Shown here: in pieces, positions 1 through 7,642 of the stretch | Numbering within the stretch: position 1 is the stretch's first letter | Layout: every line of letters starts with the position of its first letter | Source: Competibacteraceae bacterium UBA3908 | GTDB taxonomy: Bacteria > Pseudomonadota > Gammaproteobacteria > Competibacterales > Competibacteraceae | Reading direction: 5' to 3' | Assembly: GCA_002391525.1 (NCBI GenBank) | Contig: DGFE01000144.1 | Coordinates: 1 to 11,691 of the forward strand | DNA: 11,691 nucleotides | Program-made: the position numbers and the translations under genes | The notes under the pieces: generated by a model | What the model was told of the DNA's origin: nothing | Database searches by the model: none | The model's input: the letters and a program-made list of their open reading frames with translations, nothing else

Positions 1-19
1 AGATGTGTATAAGAGACAG
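1..19 (+). other. Nextera mosaic-end adapter remnant
   Basis: The first 19 bases, AGATGTGTATAAGAGACAG, are identical to the Tn5 mosaic-end sequence used in Nextera tagmentation libraries. Its place exactly at the window edge indicates untrimmed sequencing adapter at a contig end, not native DNA or a natural Tn5 insertion. An ATG inside it opens a false reading frame beginning MYKRQ, a familiar artefact of such contigs. Confidence 0.95.
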
Positions 20-349
20 GTATGGGATATGACCTCCGTGCCTGCGAATAAAATGAGTGAAATCAGAAATTGGGTCGGTCAAATTGACTCGCTTGCTCGA
101 GAAACTCAGCCTCGGACTATTGATGACAATCGTCCCTTTCCTTTTATTATCCAGTTCAATTCCTATCGAAGACAGGATCGGGACCCGAGAGATGACAGAC
201 CGGAGCGGACTGATACGGATCACAGGCCCTATCCCAAGCCACGTGAAGACAGTTCTCGATAACAGCAGCACAAATTCCGCCTCTTTTGCGATCCCCAACC
301 CGGATTTATCCTTGGCTTTTTTATCGGTCCAGCACGACTCGGCCTCGCC
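20..349. other. Leader region without a supportable gene
   Basis: About 330 bases between the adapter and the kinase start. By eye it is less GC-rich than the rest of the window. The frames crossing it are short, overlap each other and show no family resemblance; one begins inside the adapter. A TTGACT hexamer at 84-89 has no convincing -10 partner at normal spacing, and a T-run at 316-322 has no stem before it. It is most simply the upstream region of the kinase gene, but I see no clear promoter, operator or RNA structure in it. Confidence 0.5.
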
Positions 350-2506
350 ATGAACCCAAGCAACCATGTCGCCCATGCCGAAATTCAGGCCGAGCATATC
401 GATACGCTGTTCCGCTCGGTTCCCATCGCCATCATAGTCCATACCGTCACCGGCACCATCCTCGTCCTGATGCTCTGGGGCGTGGCGTCCCACGACAAGC
501 TGCTGGCCTGGCTGGTTGTTCTCTACGGGCTGACGGTGGCTCGCTGGTTTCTGATGCACGCCTACCGGCGGCGGTCAACTTCGGAAACAACGGCCCATTG
601 GGGAACGGCGGCGGCTACCTTATCGTGGATTTTTGGTCTGACCTGGGGAGCCGTTCCCATCCTGTTCCTGGATCCCGGACAGCCGACGACCCTGATCATT
701 ATCACCGTTATCCTGGCCGGACTGAATGCTCAGGCATTGATGGCCGTGGTGTCTTATCCACCCGCCTATTTCGCCTCGGTGCTGGTCTTGTTATCCCTGA
801 TCACCGTATTGCTGCTGCGTGGAGGCGCACTAGGCGCCGAGGTCGCTTTGCTGGTGAGCCTGAATCTGGTGGCGAGCCTGTTCTATACCAGAAATGTTTA
901 CGGGACGCTCAGCCATTCCCTGCGGCTGCGCTTTGAAAACACCACCCTGCGGCGGGAGACGGAAGAAAAATCGGCCTTGCTGGAGACCACCTTGCAGCAC
1001 ATCCAGCAAGGCATCAGCCTGATCGACCGGGAAAACCGGTTGCGGATGTGGAACCGGAATTTCCTGGATTTGCTCGGTCTCGGCGACCGCCAGATCCAAA
1101 ACGGTCAGCGACTCGATACGATCCTGAACGCCGCCGACCCGCCGTTGACACAGCCTCAATCGGGACAAATGGAGTATCGGCGCTCGGATGGCGCCGTCAT
1201 CGAAATCCGCCAAAGCGCCATGCCCGACGGCAGCCGGGTCCTGACCTATACCGACATCAGCGAACTCAAGCGCCGCGAAAACGCGCTCGATCTGGCCCTT
1301 CAGGAAGCGGAGCGGGCCAATGCGGCGAAAACCCGGTTTCTGGCGACCGCCAGTCACGATCTACGCCAGCCCATCCATGCCCTGGGTCTGTTTTTCGCCA
1401 ACCTGGCCGACCGCGTCCGCAATACCGAAACCGAGTCGCTGATCAAACAGATCGAGGATTCCATCGAGGCCATCGACAGTATGCTCAATGCCCTGCTGGA
1501 TATTTCCAAGCTGGACGCGGGGGTGATCCGCCCCCATGTGGGTCCCGTGGCCGTGGCCGACCTATTCAAGCGGCTGGCGACCGAGTATCAATCCCACGGG
1601 ATAAACCCCTTCGGCGTTTTACTGGAGCGCAGGCTGTTCAAGCGGCCCGAAACCCCGCATCAACCCACCGCCAGGGAAACCGGTAATGCCCTGCGAATCC
1701 GCTCCAGTCGGGCCATCGTGCAAAGCGACCCCGCCATGCTGGAGCGTATCCTGAGAAATCTGATTTCCAACGCCCTGCGCTACACCCGCAACGGCCGGGT
1801 TCTGGTCGGCGCCCGCCGCCGCGGCGACAAACTGCGGATCGAAGTCCACGACACCGGCATAGGCATTCCCGCGGACCAGTTGGACGACATCTTTCTGGAA
1901 TTTCATCAGTTGGGCAATCCCGAACGGAACCGCCATCAAGGGCTGGGCCTGGGCCTGGCCATCGTCAAGCGACTGGCCGCCTTGCTGGGGCATCAAATCA
2001 CGGTCCGCTCGCGCCTGGGACGGGGTTCCTGTTTTGCCGTCACCCTGCCCATCGCCCGGGAATCGACGCATCGCGCCCTCCCCTCACCGGCCACGATCCC
2101 CGGCCGGGAGCTGCAGGGTCGGCGAATTCTGGTGCTGGACGACGACAGCGCCGTGCTGGAGGCGATGGATGGGTTACTGGAGCGGTGGGGTTGCGTCGTC
2201 ATCAAGGCCGCCTCGCTGGAGGAAGCGCAGGAAAAGCTGAAAGCCAACGCCCCGCCGCCCGAATTGCTGATCGTGGATTACCGGTTGCGCGGTGAACTGT
2301 CCGGTCTGGAAGCGGTGGCGCTTCTGCAAAAAAACCTGCGCCGCTACGTACCCACCCTGGTCATTACCGGCGATACCGCTCCCGATCATCTGCGTGAGGC
2401 GGAAGCCAGCGGTTATCCCCTGCTGCACAAACCGGTCCAACCGGCCAAACTGCGCAGCGTCGTGCGCCACCTGATCCGCGTAAACGAACGCGAGCCGCTG
2501 AATTAA
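350..2506 (+). CDS. Membrane hybrid sensor histidine kinase with PAS and receiver domains
   Basis: A 718-residue inner-membrane hybrid kinase. The N-terminus (about 24-178) has six hydrophobic segments and no large periplasmic loop, so the sensor is probably the membrane domain itself. A helical linker leads to a PAS domain (about 209-305, with MWNRNFLDLLGL near its start). The dimerisation/phosphoacceptor domain carries SHDLRQP with His336. The ATPase domain has N474 in the N box, D501 in DTGIGIP and a glycine-rich GLGLGL from 531. The C-terminal receiver has the acidic cluster D597-D599, phosphoacceptor D643, T673 and K694. All catalytic residues are present, so it should be active. No HPt domain is visible. 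An extra stretch at about 420-446 separates the two kinase halves. No clear ribosome-binding site precedes this ATG, so the start is less certain than the frame. The likely partner is the convergent response regulator. The signal is unknown. Confidence 0.95.
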   Translation: MNPSNHVAHAEIQAEHIDTLFRSVPIAIIVHTVTGTILVLMLWGVASHDKLLAWLVVLYGLTVARWFLMHAYRRRSTSETTAHWGTAAATLSWIFGLTWGAVPILFLDPGQPTTLIIITVILAGLNAQALMAVVSYPPAYFASVLVLLSLITVLLLRGGALGAEVALLVSLNLVASLFYTRNVYGTLSHSLRLRFENTTLRRETEEKSALLETTLQHIQQGISLIDRENRLRMWNRNFLDLLGLGDRQIQNGQRLDTILNAADPPLTQPQSGQMEYRRSDGAVIEIRQSAMPDGSRVLTYTDISELKRRENALDLALQEAERANAAKTRFLATASHDLRQPIHALGLFFANLADRVRNTETESLIKQIEDSIEAIDSMLNALLDISKLDAGVIRPHVGPVAVADLFKRLATEYQSHGINPFGVLLERRLFKRPETPHQPTARETGNALRIRSSRAIVQSDPAMLERILRNLISNALRYTRNGRVLVGARRRGDKLRIEVHDTGIGIPADQLDDIFLEFHQLGNPERNRHQGLGLGLAIVKRLAALLGHQITVRSRLGRGSCFAVTLPIARESTHRALPSPATIPGRELQGRRILVLDDDSAVLEAMDGLLERWGCVVIKAASLEEAQEKLKANAPPPELLIVDYRLRGELSGLEAVALLQKNLRRYVPTLVITGDTAPDHLREAEASGYPLLHKPVQPAKLRSVVRHLIRVNEREPLN

Positions 2507-3174
2507 TTCTCCTGGCTGGCGGCGGGTATCAGGCCCCGCCGTGTGGCTTTGATCACCGCCTGGGTGCGATTGCAGGTATTCAACGCCCGCAGGATGGCGG
2601 TCACATGCAATTTCACCGTGCCTTCCGCCAGATTCAAACGCTTGCAGATTCCCTTGTTGGACAGACCTTGCGCCATCAGGCGCAGCACCTCCACCTGCCG
2701 GGGCGTCAGTCCCTCGCCATTTCCCTCCTCCGCCGATGCCGTGGCCACGGGAATCGGAACGTCGTCAAGCGCTTCCAGCGCCGCCAGCAGGGCGGGCGGC
2801 ACGTACACCTCGCCCGCCAGCACCAAGTGCAAGGCCGCGATCATCTCGTGGCTGCTGGACGACTTCGGAATATAGCCCACCGCACCCCCGTCCAACGCCT
2901 GCCGAACCGCGGTGGAATCCTCCGAGGCGGACAGGATGACCAGCGGCACGGCGGGTCGCAGCGCGTGGAGTTCGGGCAGGGCGGTCAGGCCGTTCAAACC
3001 CGGCAAAGTCAAGTCCAGTAAAATCAGATCCAGATCGTGATAATGAGCAGCCAGCCGAATCGCTTCCCGGGCGGTCGATGCCTCGATCACCACGGCCGTG
3101 CTGTCGAACTGTCTGAGCACATGCAAGAGCGCTTCACGGAACAAGGTGTGGTCATCGACGAGGAGGATACGCAT
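2503..3174 (-). CDS. NarL/LuxR-family response regulator
   Basis: A 223-residue cytoplasmic two-component regulator. The receiver domain (1 to about 120) starts MRILLVDDH, with acidic residues D7 and D8, phosphoacceptor D54 in LLDLTLPG, a switch serine near 82-84 and K104. A linker (about 130-153) leads to a LuxR-type helix-turn-helix (about 155-212) starting LTPRQVEVLRLMAQG, with recognition helix EGTVKLHV. Length and order are normal for the NarL/FixJ class. Phosphorylation should promote dimerisation and DNA binding; targets are unknown. The start is supported by a purine-rich AAGGGAAGAG just upstream. The gene converges on the hybrid kinase and their stop codons overlap (2503-2506), which favours a kinase/regulator pair. 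It is divergent from the PQQ dehydrogenase gene, a plausible target. The P. aeruginosa regulator ErbR (formerly AgmR) of PQQ-dependent ethanol oxidation belongs to the same broad class, but I cannot show orthology. Confidence 0.95.
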   Translation of the reverse strand: MRILLVDDHTLFREALLHVLRQFDSTAVVIEASTAREAIRLAAHYHDLDLILLDLTLPGLNGLTALPELHALRPAVPLVILSASEDSTAVRQALDGGAVGYIPKSSSSHEMIAALHLVLAGEVYVPPALLAALEALDDVPIPVATASAEEGNGEGLTPRQVEVLRLMAQGLSNKGICKRLNLAEGTVKLHVTAILRALNTCNRTQAVIKATRRGLIPAASQEN

Positions 3175-3223
3175 GGCTCTTCCCTTACCTTAGCGCCAGG
3201 TCAGTAAATTACATTAGACAAAA

Positions 3224-3229
3224 TATAAT
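3224..3229 (+). promoter_or_regulatory. Possible -10 element in the divergent gap
   Basis: A perfect TATAAT lies in an AT-rich patch between the response regulator and the PQQ dehydrogenase. No good -35 hexamer sits 16-18 bases upstream (the region reads GTCAGTAAA), so it would need an activator, or may be chance. A second candidate for the same gene is TTGTCA at 3266-3271, closer to the start, but its -10 partner is poor. The response regulator promoter should lie in the same gap; I cannot place it. Confidence 0.25.
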
Positions 3230-3313
3230 GCTTACTTGTGTTTTGAGTAGATGAACAAGCTTCTGTTGTCAATTGAATGATGCCTTTGCGTACTCATCAT
3301 ACCGCCATCCCCC

Positions 3314-3319
3314 AGGAGA
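3314..3319 (+). promoter_or_regulatory. Ribosome-binding site that sets the dehydrogenase start
   Basis: AGGAGA lies 7 bases before the ATG at 3327. It favours that start over the in-frame ATG at 3273, which would add 18 residues ahead of an otherwise normal signal peptide. Confidence 0.8.
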
Positions 3320-3326
3320 TGTTTCC

Positions 3327-4481
3327 ATGACGCTTGCCCGATTTTTCGCAATTATCACCCTGGCCGTCGTCTTGGGAGCCGGCCACGCCGCCGAACCGGT
3401 CCTTTCCAGCGAGGAACACGCCTTTCGCGTGGCGACGGTAACCCGGGGACTGGAATATCCGTGGGGGCTGGCGTTCCTGCCCGATGGCCGCCGGCTGGTA
3501 ACCGAGCGCCCGGGCCGGCTGCGCCTGGTCGCCGCCGATGGCACGCTGGACCCTCGCCCGATAACGGGTCTGCCGCCGACAGCCGCATACGGCCAGGGCG
3601 GACTGCTCGACGTGGCGTTGCATCCGCGTTTCACCGAGAACGGCCTGATCTATCTGTCCTACGCCGCGCGGGGCGAAGGCGGCGTCGGCACCGAAGTGGC
3701 GCGCGGCCGGCTGGTGGATCATCGGCTGGAGAACGTGGAAGTACTGTTTCGCCAGCAACCCAAATCGGGTGGCGGGCGGCATTTCGGCTCGCGGCTGGTG
3801 TTCGACCGGCAGGGTTATCTCTACATCACGCTGGGCGACCGGGGCGAACAGGAGCGGGCGCAGAAAATGGACGATCTGGCGGGGAAGATCGTGCGGCTGC
3901 ACGACGACGGACGGATACCGGTGGACAACCCGTTCGTGAACCGGGCCGATGCGCGTCCGGAAATCTACACGCTCGGCAATCGCAACGTCCAGGGCGCGGC
4001 GCTGCATCCGACCACCGGCGAACTCTGGGCGCACGAGCATGGCCCCCAGGGCGGCGACGAGGTCAACGTGATCCGCGTCGGCCGCAACTACGGCTGGCCG
4101 GTCATCACTTACGGCGTCGAATACGTGATCGGCACCAAAATCGGCGAGGGCACCCACAAGCCGGGCATGGAGCAACCGCTCCACGTCTGGGTACCGTCGA
4201 TTGCGCCGTCGGGCATGGCCTTTTACCAGGGCGGCCGTTTCCCCCGCTGGCGCGGCGACCTGTTCGTGGGCGCTCTGCGGGGACAAATGCTGGTGCGGCT
4301 GCGCTTCGACGGCGAGAAGCTGGTCAAGGAGGAACGTTTGTTACAAGGCGAGTTGGGCCGCATCCGCGACGTGCGCGCTGGACCCGACGGCTATCTTTAT
4401 CTGCTGACCGACTCCAGCGACGGGATCATCGCCCGGCTGGAGCCCGCCGCGCCCCGCCCGCGCGCCGGCACCGGCAATTGA
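3327..4481 (+). CDS. yliI: Periplasmic PQQ-dependent aldose sugar dehydrogenase (YliI/Asd-like)
   Basis: A 384-residue secreted quinoprotein that should oxidise aldose sugars in the periplasm and pass electrons to the respiratory chain. Residues 1-22 form a signal peptide (a positive residue, a hydrophobic core, then a likely cut after GHAA). The rest fits the six-bladed propeller of soluble glucose/aldose dehydrogenases: YPWGLAFLPDG (45-54), GQGGLLDVALHP (89-100), GGRHFGSRLVF with the expected catalytic His152, LGDRGEQ (169-175), GNRNVQG (217-223), HEHGPQGGDEVN (236-247) and RDVRAGPDGYLY (347-358). From memory the order and spacing closely follow E. coli YliI (371 residues), so I use that symbol as a family label. 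No PQQ synthesis genes are in the window, so the cofactor comes from elsewhere. It ends 44 bases before the convergent efflux pump gene, with no clear terminator between. Confidence 0.92.
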   Translation: MTLARFFAIITLAVVLGAGHAAEPVLSSEEHAFRVATVTRGLEYPWGLAFLPDGRRLVTERPGRLRLVAADGTLDPRPITGLPPTAAYGQGGLLDVALHPRFTENGLIYLSYAARGEGGVGTEVARGRLVDHRLENVEVLFRQQPKSGGGRHFGSRLVFDRQGYLYITLGDRGEQERAQKMDDLAGKIVRLHDDGRIPVDNPFVNRADARPEIYTLGNRNVQGAALHPTTGELWAHEHGPQGGDEVNVIRVGRNYGWPVITYGVEYVIGTKIGEGTHKPGMEQPLHVWVPSIAPSGMAFYQGGRFPRWRGDLFVGALRGQMLVRLRFDGEKLVKEERLLQGELGRIRDVRAGPDGYLYLLTDSSDGIIARLEPAAPRPRAGTGN

Positions 4482-4525
4482 GTCGCGGGAACAAACCGCA
4501 AGCGCGGCGAATTCTCCCGTCCTCT

Positions 4526-7500
4526 TCAGGCATGAGCCGCCGCCGCGGCCTGTTCGGCATCCCGGTCGTGGGCGTGGTCCCTGGCGATCAGCATGTAGAG
4601 CGTCGGCACGAAGACGAGCGTGAACAAGGTGCCGACCGAAATACCGCCGACCAGCACCAGACCGATGGAATTGCGGGCGGCGGCGCCGGCCCCGGTCACC
4701 AGCGTCAGCGGCAGGTGGCCGGCGATGGTGGCGGCGGTGGTCATCAGGATCGGCCGCAGCCGAATCAAGGCCGCCTCGCGCACCGCTTCCAGCTTGGCGC
4801 GTCCGTCGATTTGCAGCTTGTTGGCGAATTCCACGATCAGAATGCCGTTCTTGGCGATCAGGCCCATCAGCGTGACCAGCCCGACCTTGGAATAAATGTT
4901 CAGCGTGGTGGTCCAGCCCTCGGTGAGCGGGAACGGAATCTGCGGATTCGGCATCTTCAGAAAAGTGAACAGCAGCGCGCCGAACATCGCCAGCGGCACC
5001 GAGCCGAGCAGGATGATGAAGGGATCGCGGAAACTGTTGAACTGCGCCGCCAGCACCAGAAAGATCATGATGATGGCGAACCCCATGGTCGCGAAGAACT
5101 TGCCGCCGCCTTCCAGCCGCAGTTGGCGCGACTCGCCGGTGTAATCGATCACGTAGCCCAGCGGCATCAATTTCGCGGCCTCGTTCTCCAGAAACCGCAA
5201 CGCCTGGTCGAGCGGCTGGATCGCCACCCCGCTGATCTTGACCGCGTTGAGCTGCTGGAACCGGTTGAGCGAGCGCGGCTCGGTGCTGTGGCGCAGGGAG
5301 GCGACGGTGCCGAGCGGCATCAGTTGCCCGTTCGGTCCGGTCACGTAAATGTTTTCCAGTTGCTCGGGATTGAGGCGACCGACCCGTTCCACCTGCGGAA
5401 TGACCTTGTAGCTGCGGCCGGCGATGTTGAAACGGTTGACGAAATTGCCGCCCACGGCGGCGGTGAGGTCCGCGCCGACCTGTTGGAGATTGAGTCCGAG
5501 CGCGGCGACCTTGTCCCGGTCGACGACAATCTCGGTCTGGGGTTGGTCGATCTTGACGTCGATGATGGGCGGGAAAGCGAACATCCCGCTCTGCATCGCC
5601 TTGGTCTGAACCTGCCGGGCGATTTCCAGAATTTCCCGGGTATCGGCGGTCGAGGCGATGATGAACTCCACCGGGAACTGGCCGCCGCCGGGCAAGGCGG
5701 GCGGCGTGACCGGAAACATCTGGATGCCGGGAATGCCCTGCAACCCCCGCTGGACCTCGGGCAGAATCTGAAAAACGGTGCGGTCGCGCTCGTCCCAGGG
5801 CTTGACCACCATGCCGCCGAATCCCGAGGTGGGAAACGTGATCTGAAACGTGAACTGGGTTTCGGGCACGCCCTGGAACACGTCGTTGGCGGCGGCGGCA
5901 AACGCGCTGGTCTGATCGAGCGTGGCGTTGGCCGAGGCATCGACGATGCCGAAGATCACGCCCTGATCCTCGCTGGGCGCCAGTTCCTCCGCCGAGAACA
6001 TCCACATCGGCACCACCAGCACCGACAGCGCGCCCCACATCAGGTAGACCGGCGCGCGCGCGTTCAGGGCGCTGTCGAGCACCCGGCCGTACCAGCCTTT
6101 GAATCGCTCGAAAACGGCATTGATGTGGACCGGCAACCAGTGCCGTTCGTCCCCCGCGATGAGTAGTTTGGATGCCATCATCGGCGACAGGGTGAGCGCC
6201 ACCACGCCGGAAATGGTCACCGCGCCGGCCAGGGTAAAGGCGAATTCGCGAAACAGCGAGCCGGTCAGCCCGCCTTGCAGGCCGATGGGGGTATAGACCG
6301 CGATCAGCGTGACCGTCATGGCGATGATCGGACCGATCAACTCGCGGGCGCCGAGAATGGCGGCGTCGAAGGGCGTCCGGCCTTCCCGCAGATGGCGCTC
6401 GACGTTCTCGACCACCACGATGGCATCGTCCACCACCAGACCGACCGACAGCACGATGGCCAGCAGGGTGAGCAGGTTGATCGTGAAGCCGAAGACCTGC
6501 ATCAGGAAAATGCCGCCGATCAGCGAAATCGGAATGGCGATGACCGGCACCAGCACCGACCGCAGGGAGCCCAGGAACAGGAAAATGATCACCACGACGA
6601 TGAGCAGCGTCTCGCCCAGAGTGGTGACGACTTCCTGGATGGCGTTGTTGATGTAGTCGGTGGCGTCGTAGGCGACCTGCGCCTCCAAACCGGTCGGCAA
6701 TTCTTTCTGGACCAGCGCCATCTCGGCGCGGATGCGCTTGATCACGTCGATGGCGTTGGCGTTGGGCAGCGGAAAGATGCCCATGAACACGGCGGTCCGT
6801 CCCGAAAAACGCACTTCGGCGTCGTAGTCCTCGGCGCCGAGCACCACGTCCGCAACATCCGCCAACCGCACCAGCGCGCCGTCCTGCTGGCGGATCACCA
6901 GATTCCTGAATTCCTCGACCGAGCGCAGATCGGTGTTGGCGGTGAGGTTGACCTGAATCAGCGAGCCCCGGGTGCGACCGATGGCGGCCAGATAGTTGTT
7001 GGCGGCCAACGCCTGGCGAATCTGCACCGGGCTGACGTTGAGCGCGGCCAGCTTTTCGGGCTTGAGCCAGATGCGCATGGCGAAGGTGCGGGCACCCAGA
7101 ATCTCGGCGCGCTGCACGCCCTCGACGGCCGAGAGCCGCGGCTGCACCACCCGCACCAGATAGTCGGTGATTTCGTTCTGCTGGAGGACATCCGAGGAAA
7201 AACTGAGGTAGGCCGAGGCGAATTCGCTGTCGGCCGACTCGATGTTGAGCACCGGCACCTCGGCCTCGGGCGGCAAATCGCCGCGCACCTGATCGACCTT
7301 GGAGCCGATTTCGGCCAGGGCCTTGGTCGCGTCGTAGTTCAGTCTGAGGCGGGCGCGGATGGTGGAAAGGCCCTGGGCGCTTTGCGACTCCAGATAGTCG
7401 ATGCCGTCCGCCGCCGCGATGGCGCGCTCCAGCGGAGTGGTGATGAATCCGCGCACCAGCTCGGCGCTGGCGCCGACGTAGACGGTGGTGACCGTGACGC

Positions 7501-7633
7501 TGGCGTTGTCGCTGCGCGGATACTGCCGCACGTTGAGGGTGAACATGGCCTGAAGGCCGGCGATGATGATCACCAGGTTGACCACAATCGCCAGCACGGG
7601 CCGGCTGATGAACAGGTCGGTGAAGGATTTCAT
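4526..7633 (-). CDS. RND (HAE-1) multidrug efflux inner-membrane transporter
   Basis: A 1035-residue proton-driven exporter of the HAE-1 class, the inner-membrane part of a tripartite pump. It begins MKSFTDLFISRPVLA, the cytoplasmic lead into the first membrane helix. A large periplasmic domain (about 30-335) precedes helices 2-6. Helix 4 carries the proton-relay pair D402-D403 in GLVVDDAIVVVEN. The motif ELAPSEDQG (550-558) opens the second periplasmic domain, and K928 in LIAKNGILIVEFANK matches the relay lysine of AcrB. The relay residues are intact and the length is normal, so the pump should work. By sequence feel it is nearer the MexW/MexI branch than AcrB; this is from memory. The C-terminal tail is rich in Ala, His and Asp. 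It follows the adaptor gene by 9 bases with only a weak ribosome-binding site, which suggests translational coupling. Substrates cannot be read from the sequence. Confidence 0.96.
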   Translation of the reverse strand: MKSFTDLFISRPVLAIVVNLVIIIAGLQAMFTLNVRQYPRSDNASVTVTTVYVGASAELVRGFITTPLERAIAAADGIDYLESQSAQGLSTIRARLRLNYDATKALAEIGSKVDQVRGDLPPEAEVPVLNIESADSEFASAYLSFSSDVLQQNEITDYLVRVVQPRLSAVEGVQRAEILGARTFAMRIWLKPEKLAALNVSPVQIRQALAANNYLAAIGRTRGSLIQVNLTANTDLRSVEEFRNLVIRQQDGALVRLADVADVVLGAEDYDAEVRFSGRTAVFMGIFPLPNANAIDVIKRIRAEMALVQKELPTGLEAQVAYDATDYINNAIQEVVTTLGETLLIVVVIIFLFLGSLRSVLVPVIAIPISLIGGIFLMQVFGFTINLLTLLAIVLSVGLVVDDAIVVVENVERHLREGRTPFDAAILGARELIGPIIAMTVTLIAVYTPIGLQGGLTGSLFREFAFTLAGAVTISGVVALTLSPMMASKLLIAGDERHWLPVHINAVFERFKGWYGRVLDSALNARAPVYLMWGALSVLVVPMWMFSAEELAPSEDQGVIFGIVDASANATLDQTSAFAAAANDVFQGVPETQFTFQITFPTSGFGGMVVKPWDERDRTVFQILPEVQRGLQGIPGIQMFPVTPPALPGGGQFPVEFIIASTADTREILEIARQVQTKAMQSGMFAFPPIIDVKIDQPQTEIVVDRDKVAALGLNLQQVGADLTAAVGGNFVNRFNIAGRSYKVIPQVERVGRLNPEQLENIYVTGPNGQLMPLGTVASLRHSTEPRSLNRFQQLNAVKISGVAIQPLDQALRFLENEAAKLMPLGYVIDYTGESRQLRLEGGGKFFATMGFAIIMIFLVLAAQFNSFRDPFIILLGSVPLAMFGALLFTFLKMPNPQIPFPLTEGWTTTLNIYSKVGLVTLMGLIAKNGILIVEFANKLQIDGRAKLEAVREAALIRLRPILMTTAATIAGHLPLTLVTGAGAAARNSIGLVLVGGISVGTLFTLVFVPTLYMLIARDHAHDRDAEQAAAAAHA

Positions 7634-7642
7634 CGCACCGGC

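Noticed and set aside
5..262. Open frame starting MYKRQ
   Set aside because: Its ATG lies in the sequencing adapter and the rest shows no family resemblance; a typical adapter artefact.
3273..3326. Longer N-terminus for the PQQ dehydrogenase
   Set aside because: The ATG at 3327 has AGGAGA at good spacing and starts directly into a signal peptide; the 18 extra residues would precede it for no reason.
4482..4525. Terminator between dehydrogenase and pump genes
   Set aside because: A GCGG/CCGC stem is possible, but no T-run follows on either strand.
3461..6166. Very long plus-strand frame (901 codons) across the dehydrogenase and pump
   Set aside because: It runs over two clearly recognised genes in other frames and has a skewed Arg/Gly/Ala/His/Gln-rich composition. 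It is a GC-rich shadow frame.
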